Positions 22,851 through 31,966 of a stretch of DNA of 64,000 nucleotides are shown in pieces (the stretch's first letter is position 1; each line of letters opens with the position of its first letter). The stretch lies in contig MEGH01000001.1 in assembly GCA_001725415.1 (NCBI GenBank), positions 124,001-188,000 on the forward strand, given 5' to 3'. Below the pieces are notes generated by a model. That model was not told the DNA's origin. It searched no databases and was given only the letters and a program-made list of their open reading frames with translations. A program made the position numbers and the translations under genes. The DNA is from Pseudonocardia sp. SCN 73-27. Lineage in GTDB: Bacteria > Actinomycetota > Actinomycetes > Mycobacteriales > Pseudonocardiaceae.

Positions 22851-23790
22851 GTGCCGTCATCGGTTCACATCCATGCCGGTGTCGACGAGGGGTTGGGCAA
22901 CTCCTGCTACCTGCTCGATCTTGGCGACGGGACCGCGCTGGTCGTCGACCCGCCGCGCGACCTGCGGGCCGTGCTCACCCGGGCCCGTGAGGGGGGTCTG
23001 CGGATCCGGTTCGCCACCGAGACCCACCAGCCCGCCGACTGCCTCTCCGGCGCCGTCCAGTTGGCTCACGACCACGCGCTGCCGGGTGAGACCGCGGTGT
23101 GGCCGACGCACGGTGCCGGCTCGTTCTGCTCCGCACCACCCGGTGCGGAGCTCACCTCCACCGTCGCCAACGAGCTCGCCACCAACCCGCTGCTGGCCTT
23201 GCCCGACGAGCAGTCGTTCGTCGATGCCCTGCTCGGCTCACTGAGCAGCCACCCGGGCTACTTCACCTGCTGGGCGAGCGCAACCGGCGCGGCCCGGAGG
23301 TCCTCGATGTGATCGCGGTCGGGCGGCTCGTGGCGCTGCCGGTGTCGGTGGTCGGACGACTGCGGTCCCCAGGAGCATGGGAGGCGGTGAACATCGGCGT
23401 CGAAACGATCACTGGGGAACTCGACGGCGGGGTCGACGCCTGGGCCGCTGCGGGTCACCGTCTGGCCCGCACGCGGCTGGTCGACGCGGCCGATATCGAC
23501 GCCGAAGTCGACGCCGATGACGCCGGTCACGTCAGGCGGTCGAGTACACGGCCGGGCATGTGACCGCTGCCCGGCATGTGGAACTCGGGTCGGTCGCCGA
23601 GCGGGCCACCGACCTCGCCGGCGACCTGGCTCGGATGCCGACCGTCGTGATGTGCGGGTACGGCGAGCGCGCGGCCACCGTGGCGAGCCTGCTCGAACGC
23701 GCCGGGCAGCAGGACTCGGGCATCGTCGTCGGTGGCCCGTGAGGCTGGGCCGCCGCGACCGGCGACCCCCTCGCGACGGGTGTCGACCGA
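22851..23790 (+). pseudogene. Third MBL-fold/rhodanese gene, decayed
   Basis: Begins like an intact family member (VPSSVHIHAGVDEGLGNSCY, LVVDPPRDLRAVL, ATETHQPADCLSGAVQLA). It then jumps from AHDHAL straight to PGETAVWPTHGAGSFCSAPP, so the middle of the MBL domain is lost; THQPAD also replaces the metal motif THxHAD. Frameshifts near 23265 and 23530 separate later pieces: LGERNRRGPEVLDV, and a terminal rhodanese (TAGHVTAARHVELGSVAERA, VMCGYGERAAT). A stop in VVGGP*GWAAATG ends it early. Not functional as read. Confidence 0.75.
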
Positions 23791-23807
23791 CCAGTCGCGG
23801 CCGTGAC

Positions 23808-25109
23808 GTGACCGAGTGCGACGTTCCGGGCCAGGAGGTGACCCAGCACGACGCGACGGGACGCACAGCCTTGGTCCGACTGGGGCTGCGGGAGAACGTC
23901 GTCCAGTTCTCGCTGCTGGCCGTGGTCAACCTGTTCGTCGGCGGGATGGTCGGCCTCGAACGGACCGTCACACCGCTCGTCGGCGCCGAGGTGTTCGGCC
24001 TCGGCGAGCTGACCATCGCACTGTTCGTCGTCGCGTTCGGGCTGACCAAGGCCGTCACGAACCTCGTCGGGGGTGCCGTCGTCGGACGGTTCACCCGCAG
24101 GCGCGTGCTGATCGTCGGCTGGCTCGTCGGGCTGCCGGTGCCGTTCATGCTGGCCTTCGCCACGAGCTGGTGGTGGGTGGTGGCGGCCAACGTCCTGCTC
24201 GGCATCAACCAGGGCCTGACCTGGTCGATGACGGTCAACATGAAGATCGACCTCGTCGGCCCGTCCCGCCGAGGCCTCGCCCTGGGGATCAACGAGACCG
24301 CGGGCTACCTCGGCGTCGCCCTCACCGCGCTCGCCACCGGCTACCTCGCGACCTCCCACGGCCTGCAGCCCGTGCCGGAGCTGCTCGGCGTCTGCTACGT
24401 CGTCGCAGGACTGGCGCTCGCGCTGACCGTCGTACGCGACACCGGGGCACACGCGCGGCTCGAGGTCGAACAGCACCGCGCGGCGGTCGCCTCACCGGAG
24501 CCATCGCCAGGACTGGCTCACATGTTCGCCCAGGTCAGCTGGCGCGACCGCAGCCTCGCCTCGATCAGCCAGGCTGGTCTGGTCAACAACCTCAACGATG
24601 GCCTCATTTGGGTCCTGCTGCCGGTGCTGTTGGTACGGTCCGGCGTCGCAGTCGAGGGCGTCGGCATCATCAAGGCGCTCTACCCGTTCATGTGGGCTGT
24701 CGGCATGCTCGGCACCGGGCACCTCGCCGACCGGATCGGCCGCAAGGTCCCGGTCGTCGTCGGGATGGCTGTGCAGGCGGCCGGGCTGGTGGTCATCGTG
24801 GCCGGGCTCTCGCACGCTTTCGTCGCCGGGCTCGTCGGCGCGTTCCTGCTCGGCATCGGCACCGCGCTGGTCTATCCGGCGCTGCTCGCGGCGATCAGCG
24901 ACGCTGTGCACCCGAGCGCCCGTGCCGCTGCGCTGGGCGGCTACCGGTTCTGGCGCGACACGGGCTACGCCATCGGGGCGCTGGTCGGTGGCCTCACCGC
25001 GGCGCTGGCCTCGTTGCAGATGGCAGTGCTCGTTGCCGCCGCGCTGACGGCCGCCTCCGGCCTGTGGAGCCAGGTGGGCATGCACGACCCGCGCCGCGGC
25101 CGGCGATGA
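23808..25109 (+). CDS. Major facilitator superfamily transporter
   Basis: About 433 residues with 12 predicted membrane segments. The MFS loop motif appears as GRFTRRRVLIVG in the first half and HLADRIGRKVPVVVG in the second. The NxxLGxNQGLTWSMTVNMKIDL stretch is characteristic of a subgroup found beside sulfur and arsenic genes; substrate unknown. The start is uncertain: GTG at 23808 has no clear Shine-Dalgarno sequence, and GTG at 23838 abuts AGGAG. It follows the broken MBL gene directly and may once have been in its operon. Confidence 0.82.
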   Translation: MTECDVPGQEVTQHDATGRTALVRLGLRENVVQFSLLAVVNLFVGGMVGLERTVTPLVGAEVFGLGELTIALFVVAFGLTKAVTNLVGGAVVGRFTRRRVLIVGWLVGLPVPFMLAFATSWWWVVAANVLLGINQGLTWSMTVNMKIDLVGPSRRGLALGINETAGYLGVALTALATGYLATSHGLQPVPELLGVCYVVAGLALALTVVRDTGAHARLEVEQHRAAVASPEPSPGLAHMFAQVSWRDRSLASISQAGLVNNLNDGLIWVLLPVLLVRSGVAVEGVGIIKALYPFMWAVGMLGTGHLADRIGRKVPVVVGMAVQAAGLVVIVAGLSHAFVAGLVGAFLLGIGTALVYPALLAAISDAVHPSARAAALGGYRFWRDTGYAIGALVGGLTAALASLQMAVLVAAALTAASGLWSQVGMHDPRRGRR

Positions 25110-25320
25110 GCAATGGCCGCCGTGACCCCTACCGACGTCGCATCGATCTGAACTCGCCCTCACCGCCGCGGCGGCGGACCGACACGGGCGCAACAGCATC
25201 GTCGCAGCTGCGTCGGCAGTCTGGTCGTCGAGCCGACACGGAGCAGAACTCGCGAGGGGACACAGGAGCGGCACCGAAGCCTCCCAGGCCCTTCGCCGCT
25301 CCTCGCGCGTCTCGGCCCGG

Positions 25321-25472
25321 CTAGTTCCCGGTGCTGGGGCCGACAAGTCCGGCGCAGGTGATCGCGAAGGCGTTCAGGGCCGGTTTCCACGGCATCGCCC
25401 ACCTCGCCCGCCAGAGCGCGATGATCGCCGGACAGGTGCCGCCCCAGGTGTCGATGAAGCGGAAATCATGTC
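25321..25472 (-). mobile_element. IS256-family transposase remnant
   Basis: About 50 codons on the minus strand read HDFRFIDTWGGTCPAIIALW, RARWA, then MPWKPALNAFAITCAGL. The first part matches the block of IS256 transposases ahead of the final catalytic Glu (F...WG..YP.I..LW...W), the second the C-terminal end (RW..ALNAFAI.F.GR). The ~60-80 residues normally between them, including NAIES, are missing, so the scrap has an internal deletion. No terminal inverted repeats were found. Confidence 0.6.
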
Positions 25473-26233
25473 CGGGAGACGGACCGGTCGAGGTGGTAAC
25501 CGGCCGGCGAGGAGAAGTCTGTCGTGAGTGCGAAGCGGTCGCCACGCACCAGCGTGTGGCGCCACTCCACGGGATCGCCGTGTGCGGTGCCCAGTCGCTC
25601 GACTGCGAACACAGCAACTCCCTCGTCGATCCCGAGCAGCGCGCGTTCCGGCGGGGAGGGCGCCGCCGCCCGGATACGTTCCGAGCCGCCGGTCACCGTG
25701 ATCGCACACAGGTTCGCCAACTGCTGGTACAGCGAGGTGTGGGTGAAGTCGGCGTCGATCAGCGGTGCGGCTACGGACGCCGGAAGCCAGGCGCGGTCGA
25801 CGGCGAGCGGTTCGTCGTCGGCCAGTCGCAGGCGCTCGAGGTGAACCAGCAGGCTCGACATCTCGAGACCCAGGTGAGCGGCGACGGTGCCGTCGGTGTG
25901 GACGTCCAGGACGCGCACGACACTGCGCTGGTCCCGGCCCGCGCCCTCGATCGACTCGAACAGGCTGTAGATGGCATCGACTCGCTGATCGATGCCGCGC
26001 GCCGGGAGCACACGTGCCGGCCGCCCTCGGGCGCCGAGGACCGCACCCTCCGCACGTAAGCAACCCAGAGCCTGACGCACGGTATGGCGGCTGACGGCGT
26101 ACTCGGCAGCAAGAGCGAGCTCGCCGGGAAAGTCGGCGCCGAACTCCTGACCGGCGAGTCGACGACGAAGGTCAGCGAGCAGCTGTGTCCACAGCGGCTC
26201 CCCGCAGGCTCGGACCAGGGACCTGGCTCCCAA
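25466..26233 (-). CDS. GntR-family regulator with UTRA ligand domain
   Basis: 255 residues: an N-terminal GntR winged helix (LWTQLLADLRRRLAGQEFGA, recognition region AAEYAVSRHTVRQALGCLRA) and a C-terminal UTRA (HutC-type) effector domain (LLVHLERLRLADDEPLAVDR, SLYQQLANL, FAVERLGTAHGDPVEWRHTL). The effector is unknown. TTG at 26233 directly follows a strong AAAGGAGGGGG, and gives the family's usual length. It is divergent from the DUF202 pair. Confidence 0.85.
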   Translation of the reverse strand: MGARSLVRACGEPLWTQLLADLRRRLAGQEFGADFPGELALAAEYAVSRHTVRQALGCLRAEGAVLGARGRPARVLPARGIDQRVDAIYSLFESIEGAGRDQRSVVRVLDVHTDGTVAAHLGLEMSSLLVHLERLRLADDEPLAVDRAWLPASVAAPLIDADFTHTSLYQQLANLCAITVTGGSERIRAAAPSPPERALLGIDEGVAVFAVERLGTAHGDPVEWRHTLVRGDRFALTTDFSSPAGYHLDRSVSRT

Positions 26234-26602
26234 CCCCCCCTCCTTTCGTGAGCCGGCTGCCGTTCGGCGTCCGGTGGAGCGGGCTCCCCCGGCTGGGGGC
26301 AGAGCCCCGTGCCGGATCGGTAGCAGCCGCCCGAGTGTCCCTCCGGACCGGTTCGCGCGATTTCCTGGACCGAATGTGGGCTCTCGGAACTGCTGTGCAG
26401 CCAGAGTCTCACCTCGTGGGACAACGGCAAAATGGCCGGACACGAGGGTTTCGGCGATCGATACGCTGGCCTCCGGGATGGGGCCGGCTCGACACGCTGT
26501 CCGGATCGCTCCTGGGCCCTCGCTCGTCATCTCATCGGGCAGGTACCCGCCTGATCCCTACGCCCGTGTGGCCGGTGCGGTCCTGGACGAAGGAGGCGCG
26601 AG
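26234..26602. other. GntR/DUF202 divergent intergenic region
   Basis: 369 bp between divergent starts with no credible gene; it must carry promoters in both directions. I see no clear GntR palindrome. Confidence 0.4.
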
Positions 26603-27037
26603 ATGAGGCCGACCAGCGGCGACCCGGACAGGCAGGAAGTCGGGGACCAGTCTCCTTCCGAGACGGATGGTGCGGAGCAGTCCGAGGGACCTCGACCCCC
26701 GGGGGATCCCGACTACCGTTTCACGTTGGCGAACGAACGGACCTTCCTCGCCTGGTTCCGCACCTCGCTCGCGCTGATCGCAGGCGGGGTGGCGGTCGTC
26801 CAGCTGGTTCCGGAGTTCGCCTTCCCAGGCGCTCGGCACGCCCTGGGCGTCGTGCTGACGATCGGCGGTGGGGTGCTCTCGGTGGCGGCGATCCGCCGCT
26901 GGCAGCTGGTTCAGGAGGCGATGCGGCGCGAGGAGGACCTGCCGCCGACGCGGATCCCGGCGGTGCTGGGTGTCGCGTTGGCTGTCGTCACCGTCTTCGT
27001 GGTCGTCCTGCTCGTCCTGTCTCTGGGGCGAGCATGA
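26603..27037 (+). CDS. DUF202 (YidH-type) membrane protein
   Basis: 144 residues: a charged N-terminal tail, then the DUF202 signature (RFTLANERTFLAWFRTSLAL) and three membrane segments. The family is of unknown function; members pair in tandem. ATG at 26603 has GAAGGAGG upstream. Its stop overlaps the next DUF202 gene (ATGA), so the two are translationally coupled. Confidence 0.85.
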   Translation: MRPTSGDPDRQEVGDQSPSETDGAEQSEGPRPPGDPDYRFTLANERTFLAWFRTSLALIAGGVAVVQLVPEFAFPGARHALGVVLTIGGGVLSVAAIRRWQLVQEAMRREEDLPPTRIPAVLGVALAVVTVFVVVLLVLSLGRA

Positions 27038-27387
27038 CTCGCGCCCGGAGGTCCCGGCCCCCGGCGGAGAGGCCCGGACTGCAGGGAGAACGGACCGAAC
27101 TGGCCTGGGAGCGCAGCGCCCTCGGGCTGCTCGCCGCGGCGGCGCTGCTCCTGTTCCGGCACGTCGGCCCGGGCGTCGGGCGGGTTGCGTTGGTGGCCGC
27201 CGATGTCGGGCTGGCGTTGCTCCTGATCGGGTACGGGCGCCGCCGCGGCGGCCGGATCCGCGCCCTTCGCACGCACCCGGACGGCCGCACAACGGTGCCC
27301 GACGCCCGCAGGGAGGTGCTCGGCGCCACTGCGGCGGCGGTGGCGATCGCCCTCGGCACCACAGTGGTCATCGTGCTCCGGACCTGA
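27034..27387 (+). CDS. Second DUF202-type small membrane protein
   Basis: 117 residues with a shortened DUF202 motif (GLQGERTELAWERSALGLLA) and three hydrophobic segments. Overlaps the previous gene by 4 nt. The tandem arrangement (yidH/yidG-like) suggests a two-subunit membrane complex. Convergent with the SQR gene 56 bp later. Confidence 0.82.
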   Translation: MTRARRSRPPAERPGLQGERTELAWERSALGLLAAAALLLFRHVGPGVGRVALVAADVGLALLLIGYGRRRGGRIRALRTHPDGRTTVPDARREVLGATAAAVAIALGTTVVIVLRT

Positions 27388-27443
27388 GCGCGCCGGCCTC
27401 CCGGTGCACGACCCCCGGTGCGCCGGGTGCGGCCTCGCGGTCC

Positions 27444-28649
27444 TCAGGCACGGCCCTTGAGCATGAGGTTCCAGTACAGGAAGGGCAGGCCGTAGCGCTT
27501 GAGCAGCCACATGTCGTAGCGCTCGTGGGTGGTGTCGATCAGTGGGATGGTCGGGTGCGGCTGGAGTGAGTAGTCGAACTCGCAGAGCAGCATCCGGTTG
27601 CGTGCCGTGGTGATGGGGCAGGACGCGTAGCCGTCGTACTTCGCCGTCGCCTCGCGGCCACTGATCGAGGCCAGCAGGTTCTCGACCAGCACCGGCCCCT
27701 GTTTGCGGATGGCGGCTCCGGTCTTGGAGTTCGGTGTGGAGCCGGCGTCGCCGAGTGCGAAGACGTCGGGAAAGCGCACGTGTTGCAGGGTGTGCTTGTC
27801 GACCTCGACGTAGCCGTTCGGGTTGGCGGGGTCGGCCAACGGGGTGGCTTTGAGCCAGTCGGGCGCCGACTGCGGCGGCACCACGTGCAGGAAGTCGTAC
27901 TGGACGGCGTCCTTCGTGCCGGACGCGTTGTCGGTGACGATCGCGGTCCGGCCGGCGCCGTCGATCTCGGTGACCTCGCTGTTGAGCCGCACCTCGATGC
28001 CGTAACGCGCGACGACCCGGTCCAGCTCGTCGGAGAAGACCTTGACCCCGAACATCGCCGGGGTCGGCAGGACGAGCACCACCCGGATGTCCTTCAGGAC
28101 CCCTTCCTGGCGCCAATAGTCGGCCGCGAGGTAGGCGATCTTCTGTGGCGCGCCGGCACACTTGATCGGCCCTGACGGCATGGTGAAGACCGCGGTACCG
28201 GAGCGCATCGCGCGGATACGGGCCCAGGTCCTCGGGGCCAGGCCGTAGGTGTAGTTGCTCGACACCATCGGGGTGTCGAGCGCCTCGCTCATCCCCGAGA
28301 TCTTGTGCCAGTCCAGCTGGATGCCGGGCGCCACGACGAGCTTGTCGTAGGTGACGCGACGCCCGGAACGCAGCACCACCCGCTTCTCGGCCGGGTCGAT
28401 GTCCTCGGCGGCGTCCTGGATCCAGGACGCCGTACCGGGCATGACCGAGGCCTCGGCGCGGGCGCTCTCGGCCAGCGGGGCGCGACCGCCGCCGACGAGG
28501 GTCCACAGCGGCTGGTAGTAGTGCGTCGTCGCCGGCTCGATGACGCCGACGTCCTCGTGGCCGGCCCGCTGCAGGCGTGCGGCCACGGTGATGCCGGCGG
28601 TCCCGCCGCCGACGACGAGGACTCCGTGGTGGGCGTCGGTGGGAGGCAT
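27444..28649 (-). CDS. sqr: Sulfide:quinone oxidoreductase, human SQOR-like
   Basis: 401-residue flavoprotein of the inner membrane face that oxidises sulfide and reduces quinone. FAD site VLVVGGGTAGITVAARLQRA; the family block HYYQPLWTLVGGG. The two redox Cys of the type II (mitochondrial SQOR-like) group are in GPIKCAGAPQKIAYL and YDGYASCPITTARNR, and a second FAD motif DVFALGDAGSTPNSKTGAAI is present. The C-terminus (PFLYWNLMLKGRA) matches the amphipathic membrane anchor. ATG at 28649 follows GAAGGAG. It lies 56 bp downstream of the MBL-rhodanese gene in the same direction, so sulfide to persulfide to sulfite is encoded together. Confidence 0.92.
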   Translation of the reverse strand: MPPTDAHHGVLVVGGGTAGITVAARLQRAGHEDVGVIEPATTHYYQPLWTLVGGGRAPLAESARAEASVMPGTASWIQDAAEDIDPAEKRVVLRSGRRVTYDKLVVAPGIQLDWHKISGMSEALDTPMVSSNYTYGLAPRTWARIRAMRSGTAVFTMPSGPIKCAGAPQKIAYLAADYWRQEGVLKDIRVVLVLPTPAMFGVKVFSDELDRVVARYGIEVRLNSEVTEIDGAGRTAIVTDNASGTKDAVQYDFLHVVPPQSAPDWLKATPLADPANPNGYVEVDKHTLQHVRFPDVFALGDAGSTPNSKTGAAIRKQGPVLVENLLASISGREATAKYDGYASCPITTARNRMLLCEFDYSLQPHPTIPLIDTTHERYDMWLLKRYGLPFLYWNLMLKGRA

Positions 28650-28705
28650 GTCCGAACTCCTTCGTTCTGGCGCCGTGAGGTTCTGTTGCCGTGTGGTGTT
28701 GGTGG

Positions 28706-30088
28706 TCAGCCGACCGGCTGGGTGACGGTGGAGGCCCAGGCGCTGTAGCCGCCGAGCAGGTCGGAGACGTCGTTCCACCCCTCCTTGCGCAGCAGCGCGG
28801 CAGCCACGCTGGAGCGGTAGCCGCCGGCGCAGTGCACGACGACGGGGCGGTCCCGGGGGATCTCCTCGAGGCGGTGCGGCAGCTGGGCGAGCGGGATGTG
28901 GATCGAGCCGGGAATGGTGCCGGCGACGAGCTCGCCGGAGTTGCGGACGTCGACGACCGTCGGCGGGACATCGCCGTGCCGTGCCTCGTCGAGCACCTTG
29001 GCCGTCAGGCGGCTGGCCCGGGTCACGCGGTCGGGGGTGGCGAGGAACGCGCCCTCGGGCTCGCGCAGGTAGCCGGCGACCCTGTCGAAGCCGATCCGTG
29101 CCAGGCGGACGACGATCTCCTCCTCGCGGTCCTGTGGCGCGACGACGACGATCTCCTGCTCGGCCCCCACCACGGTCCCCGAGGTCTCGGCGAAGCGGCC
29201 GTCCACGGGCACGTTGACCGAGCCGGCCAGGTGGGCGGCGGCGAACTCCTGTGGTTCCCGGGCGTCGACCACGACCGCCCCGGCATCCTGTTTCGCGAGG
29301 ACCTCGTCGAGCGTCAACGGCTCCGGGGCGTGCGCGGCGTCGAAGACCCGGTGCTGCCGGCGGTTCTGGATCGCGTCGTAGAGGAAGTAGTCCGGTGCCG
29401 AGGGCTGGCCCTCGGTGACGATCGTGACGAACTCCTCCTCGCTCATGGGTTGGCAGGCGTAGTTCATCGCGCGCTGCTCACCGATGGTGGACTGGCGCTC
29501 CGTGGAGAGGTTCTTGCCGCAGGCCGAGCCGGCGCCGTGCGCGGGGAACACGCGGACCTGGTCCGGCAGGCTCATCAGTCGCCGGATCGAGGCGTAGAGC
29601 ATCCGCCCGAGCTCGTCGGCGGTGACCCCGATCGAGGCGAGCAGATCGGGTCGACCGACATCGCCGATGAACAGCGCGTCGCCGGTGAGGACTCCGTACG
29701 GCACGTCGTCGTCGGCGTGCTCGAACACCAGGACACTGATCGATTCCGGGGTGTGCCCGGGGGTCTCCAGGATCTCGAGGGTGACGTCGCCGAGGGGGAT
29801 GCGCTCCCCGTCGGCGAGCTTGCGGGTCGGGAAGTCCGCCTCCGCCCGCCGGCCGAAGCCGATCCACGCATCCGTCGCCGCGGCCAGCTCGAGGTGGCCG
29901 GCGAGGAAGTCGGCATGGAAGTGGGTGTCGATCACGCCGACGATCGTCAGTCCGTGCGCCGTCGCGTCGGCCAGGTACTCGGCGACGTCGCGGCGGGGGT
30001 CGACGACGACGGCCTGCTTCGTCGTCTCGTCGGCGATCAGGTACGAGGCCTGGGACAGGCAGTCCAGGTAGTACTGGGTGAAGTGCAC
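28706..30088 (-). CDS. MBL-fold protein with two rhodanese domains, persulfide dioxygenase-like
   Basis: 460 residues. The MBL domain has the metal motif DTHFHADFLAGH, ETPGHTPESISVLV and GDALFIGDVGRPDL, then AHGAGSACGKNL. Two rhodanese domains follow: an inactive one (VVVDAREPQEFAAAHLAG, no Cys) and a C-terminal one with Cys (VVVHCAGGYRSSVAAALL). This is the CstB layout (dioxygenase plus sulfurtransferase). GTG at 30088 has GAGGAGG upstream. The perfect operator at 30130 lies 42 bp before it. Shares only moderate similarity with the gene at 19104, so they are distinct paralogues. Confidence 0.9.
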   Translation of the reverse strand: MHFTQYYLDCLSQASYLIADETTKQAVVVDPRRDVAEYLADATAHGLTIVGVIDTHFHADFLAGHLELAAATDAWIGFGRRAEADFPTRKLADGERIPLGDVTLEILETPGHTPESISVLVFEHADDDVPYGVLTGDALFIGDVGRPDLLASIGVTADELGRMLYASIRRLMSLPDQVRVFPAHGAGSACGKNLSTERQSTIGEQRAMNYACQPMSEEEFVTIVTEGQPSAPDYFLYDAIQNRRQHRVFDAAHAPEPLTLDEVLAKQDAGAVVVDAREPQEFAAAHLAGSVNVPVDGRFAETSGTVVGAEQEIVVVAPQDREEEIVVRLARIGFDRVAGYLREPEGAFLATPDRVTRASRLTAKVLDEARHGDVPPTVVDVRNSGELVAGTIPGSIHIPLAQLPHRLEEIPRDRPVVVHCAGGYRSSVAAALLRKEGWNDVSDLLGGYSAWASTVTQPVG

Positions 30089-30129
30089 GGGGCCCTCCTC
30101 GGAAGTCGTCCGGATGATTGAGGCAACAA

Positions 30130-30143
30130 TACCCCCGGGGGTA
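30130..30143. promoter_or_regulatory. CstR/CsoR-type operator before the MBL-SQR unit
   Basis: TACCCCCGGGGGTA, identical to the site at 21463 and extended by one more pair to ATACCCCCGGGGGTAT (30129-30144). It lies 42-55 bp upstream of the MBL-rhodanese start and between this gene and the divergent ferredoxin-NrfD gene, so it could control both directions. Confidence 0.82.
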
Positions 30144-30375
30144 TATTCCGCGGCAGGGCTGAAGGTCCCGCCGGCTGTGGGACCAGCGGCTCGGAAGTGT
30201 GGACGGAGACGCGGAGCCACCGGCCGGAGGACGCTCCGCGTCAGGACCAAGGTCCCGGTCCGGCAGGTACGAACACGGGCACACTCCCCATACGACGAGG
30301 AGGCGCCGTGCCTCGCACGACTGCGCACTGCGCCCCGCTGCCCGTCGACGCTCCTGAGCGGCCGGATGGTGACCG

Positions 30376-31914
30376 ATGAGGTACGGCTTCGCGATCGACC
30401 AGCGCACATGCATCGGCTGTCACGCGTGCACCGTGGCGTGCAAGACCGAGCACCAGATTCCGGTCGGGCAGTTCCGGACCTGGGTCAAGTACGTGGACCA
30501 GGGGACGTTCCCGAACAGCAGCCGCGAGTTCGGGGTGCTGCGGTGCAATCACTGCACGGATGCACCCTGTGTCACCATCTGCCCGACCGGCGCATTGTTC
30601 ACGCGCGACGACGGGATCGTCGACTTCGACTCCGACCGCTGCATCGGCTGCAAGAGCTGCATGCAGGGCTGCCCCTACGACGCCCTGTACCTCGACGAGG
30701 ACACCCACACCGCAGCGAAGTGCAACTTCTGCGCCCACCGGATCGACCAGGACCTCGAGCCCGCCTGCGTGGTGGTGTGCCCGACGCACTCGATCTGGGT
30801 CGGCGATCTCGACGATCCCGGCAGCGGCATCGCCCGGCTGATCTCGGGCAACGCGGTGACGGTGCGGGCGCCGGAGCAGGGCACCGGGCCGAACGTCTTC
30901 TATCTCGGCGCGGACCGGGCCGTGCTGGACCCGCTCGTCGCACCGGTGGACCGCAGCTACGTCTTCTCCTCGCCCGACGCGCAGCGCCTCGACGTCGCGC
31001 CGGATCTGCCGGGAGACCCGGTCACCCGGTCCCGGACCACCTTGAACACCGCGCACCCCCGCCCGTGGGGCTGGCGGGTGACCGCGTACCTGTGGGCCAA
31101 GGGCGTCGGGGGTGGTGCGGTGCTGGTGGCCGCGCTGGCCGTGCTGCTCGGCGTCGACCTGGGCGTGCTGGTCACGCTCGTGGCCCCTGCGCTGGGTGTC
31201 GTGGGGACCGCGGCAACGGGCGTGCTCCTCGTCTGGGACCTGAAGCGTCCCGAGCGCTTCCACTACCTCCTGACGAAGTCGAACGTTCGCTCGTGGCTGG
31301 TGAAGGGGGCCTACGCGTTGGCCGCGTTCGCCGCGGTCTCGGGTATCTGGCTGCTGCTGGGGATCGGCGTGGAGACCGGGGTGATCGGCTCGGCGCGGAC
31401 CGCGTTCACGGTGCTGGCGGCGCTCGGCGTCCCGACCGGCGTGATGGTCGCCGGCTACACCGCGTTCCTGTTCGGCCAGGCCGAGGGCCGGGACCTGTGG
31501 CAGTCGCCGTTGCTGTTCTGGCACCTGATCGTGCAGGCGGTGATGGTGGGCGCCGGCGCCCTGGGGGTGGCCGCGCTCGCCACCGGGGCCGCCGCCGACG
31601 GCCTCCGTCTGATCGCCGCCTGCCTGACCGTCGCGGCGGTCCTGCACGTCTTGATGCTGCTGCTGGAGTACGGCGGGCGGCACGCCACCCGGCAGGCGAC
31701 CGTGGCGGCGCACATGGTCACCGGCGGCCGCTACGCGCGGCAGTTCTGGCTGGGCTCGGTGGCCCTGGCCGGCGCGGCGGGGGTGCTTGCGGCCGTCGGC
31801 TGGGCCACGGCCGCGCCCGTCCTCCTCGCGGTCGCCGGGCTGGTCGTGCAGGTCGCCCTGTTGATCTACGAGTCCGTGTTCGTCCGCGCCGGGCAGGACG
31901 TGCCGCTCTCGTGA
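30376..31914 (+). CDS. Ferredoxin-NrfD fusion, SoeBC-like electron-transfer subunit
   Basis: 512 residues joining two subunits that are usually separate. Residues 1-~200 form a four-cluster DmsB/NrfC-type ferredoxin (CIGCHACTVACKTEH, CNHCTDAPCVTICPTGAL, CIGCKSCMQGCPYDAL, CNFCAHRI...C). Residues ~235-505 form an NrfD/DmsC membrane anchor with about eight segments. It passes electrons between the molybdoenzyme encoded next and the quinone pool. ATG at 30376; weak Shine-Dalgarno. No Tat signal, so the FeS part stays in the cytoplasm. Confidence 0.85.
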   Translation: MRYGFAIDQRTCIGCHACTVACKTEHQIPVGQFRTWVKYVDQGTFPNSSREFGVLRCNHCTDAPCVTICPTGALFTRDDGIVDFDSDRCIGCKSCMQGCPYDALYLDEDTHTAAKCNFCAHRIDQDLEPACVVVCPTHSIWVGDLDDPGSGIARLISGNAVTVRAPEQGTGPNVFYLGADRAVLDPLVAPVDRSYVFSSPDAQRLDVAPDLPGDPVTRSRTTLNTAHPRPWGWRVTAYLWAKGVGGGAVLVAALAVLLGVDLGVLVTLVAPALGVVGTAATGVLLVWDLKRPERFHYLLTKSNVRSWLVKGAYALAAFAAVSGIWLLLGIGVETGVIGSARTAFTVLAALGVPTGVMVAGYTAFLFGQAEGRDLWQSPLLFWHLIVQAVMVGAGALGVAALATGAAADGLRLIAACLTVAAVLHVLMLLLEYGGRHATRQATVAAHMVTGGRYARQFWLGSVALAGAAGVLAAVGWATAAPVLLAVAGLVVQVALLIYESVFVRAGQDVPLS

Positions 31915-31966
31915 CCGACCGCAGCCCTGGTACGGCGCCCACTCCTCACCCCACTCGAGGCCTGCG

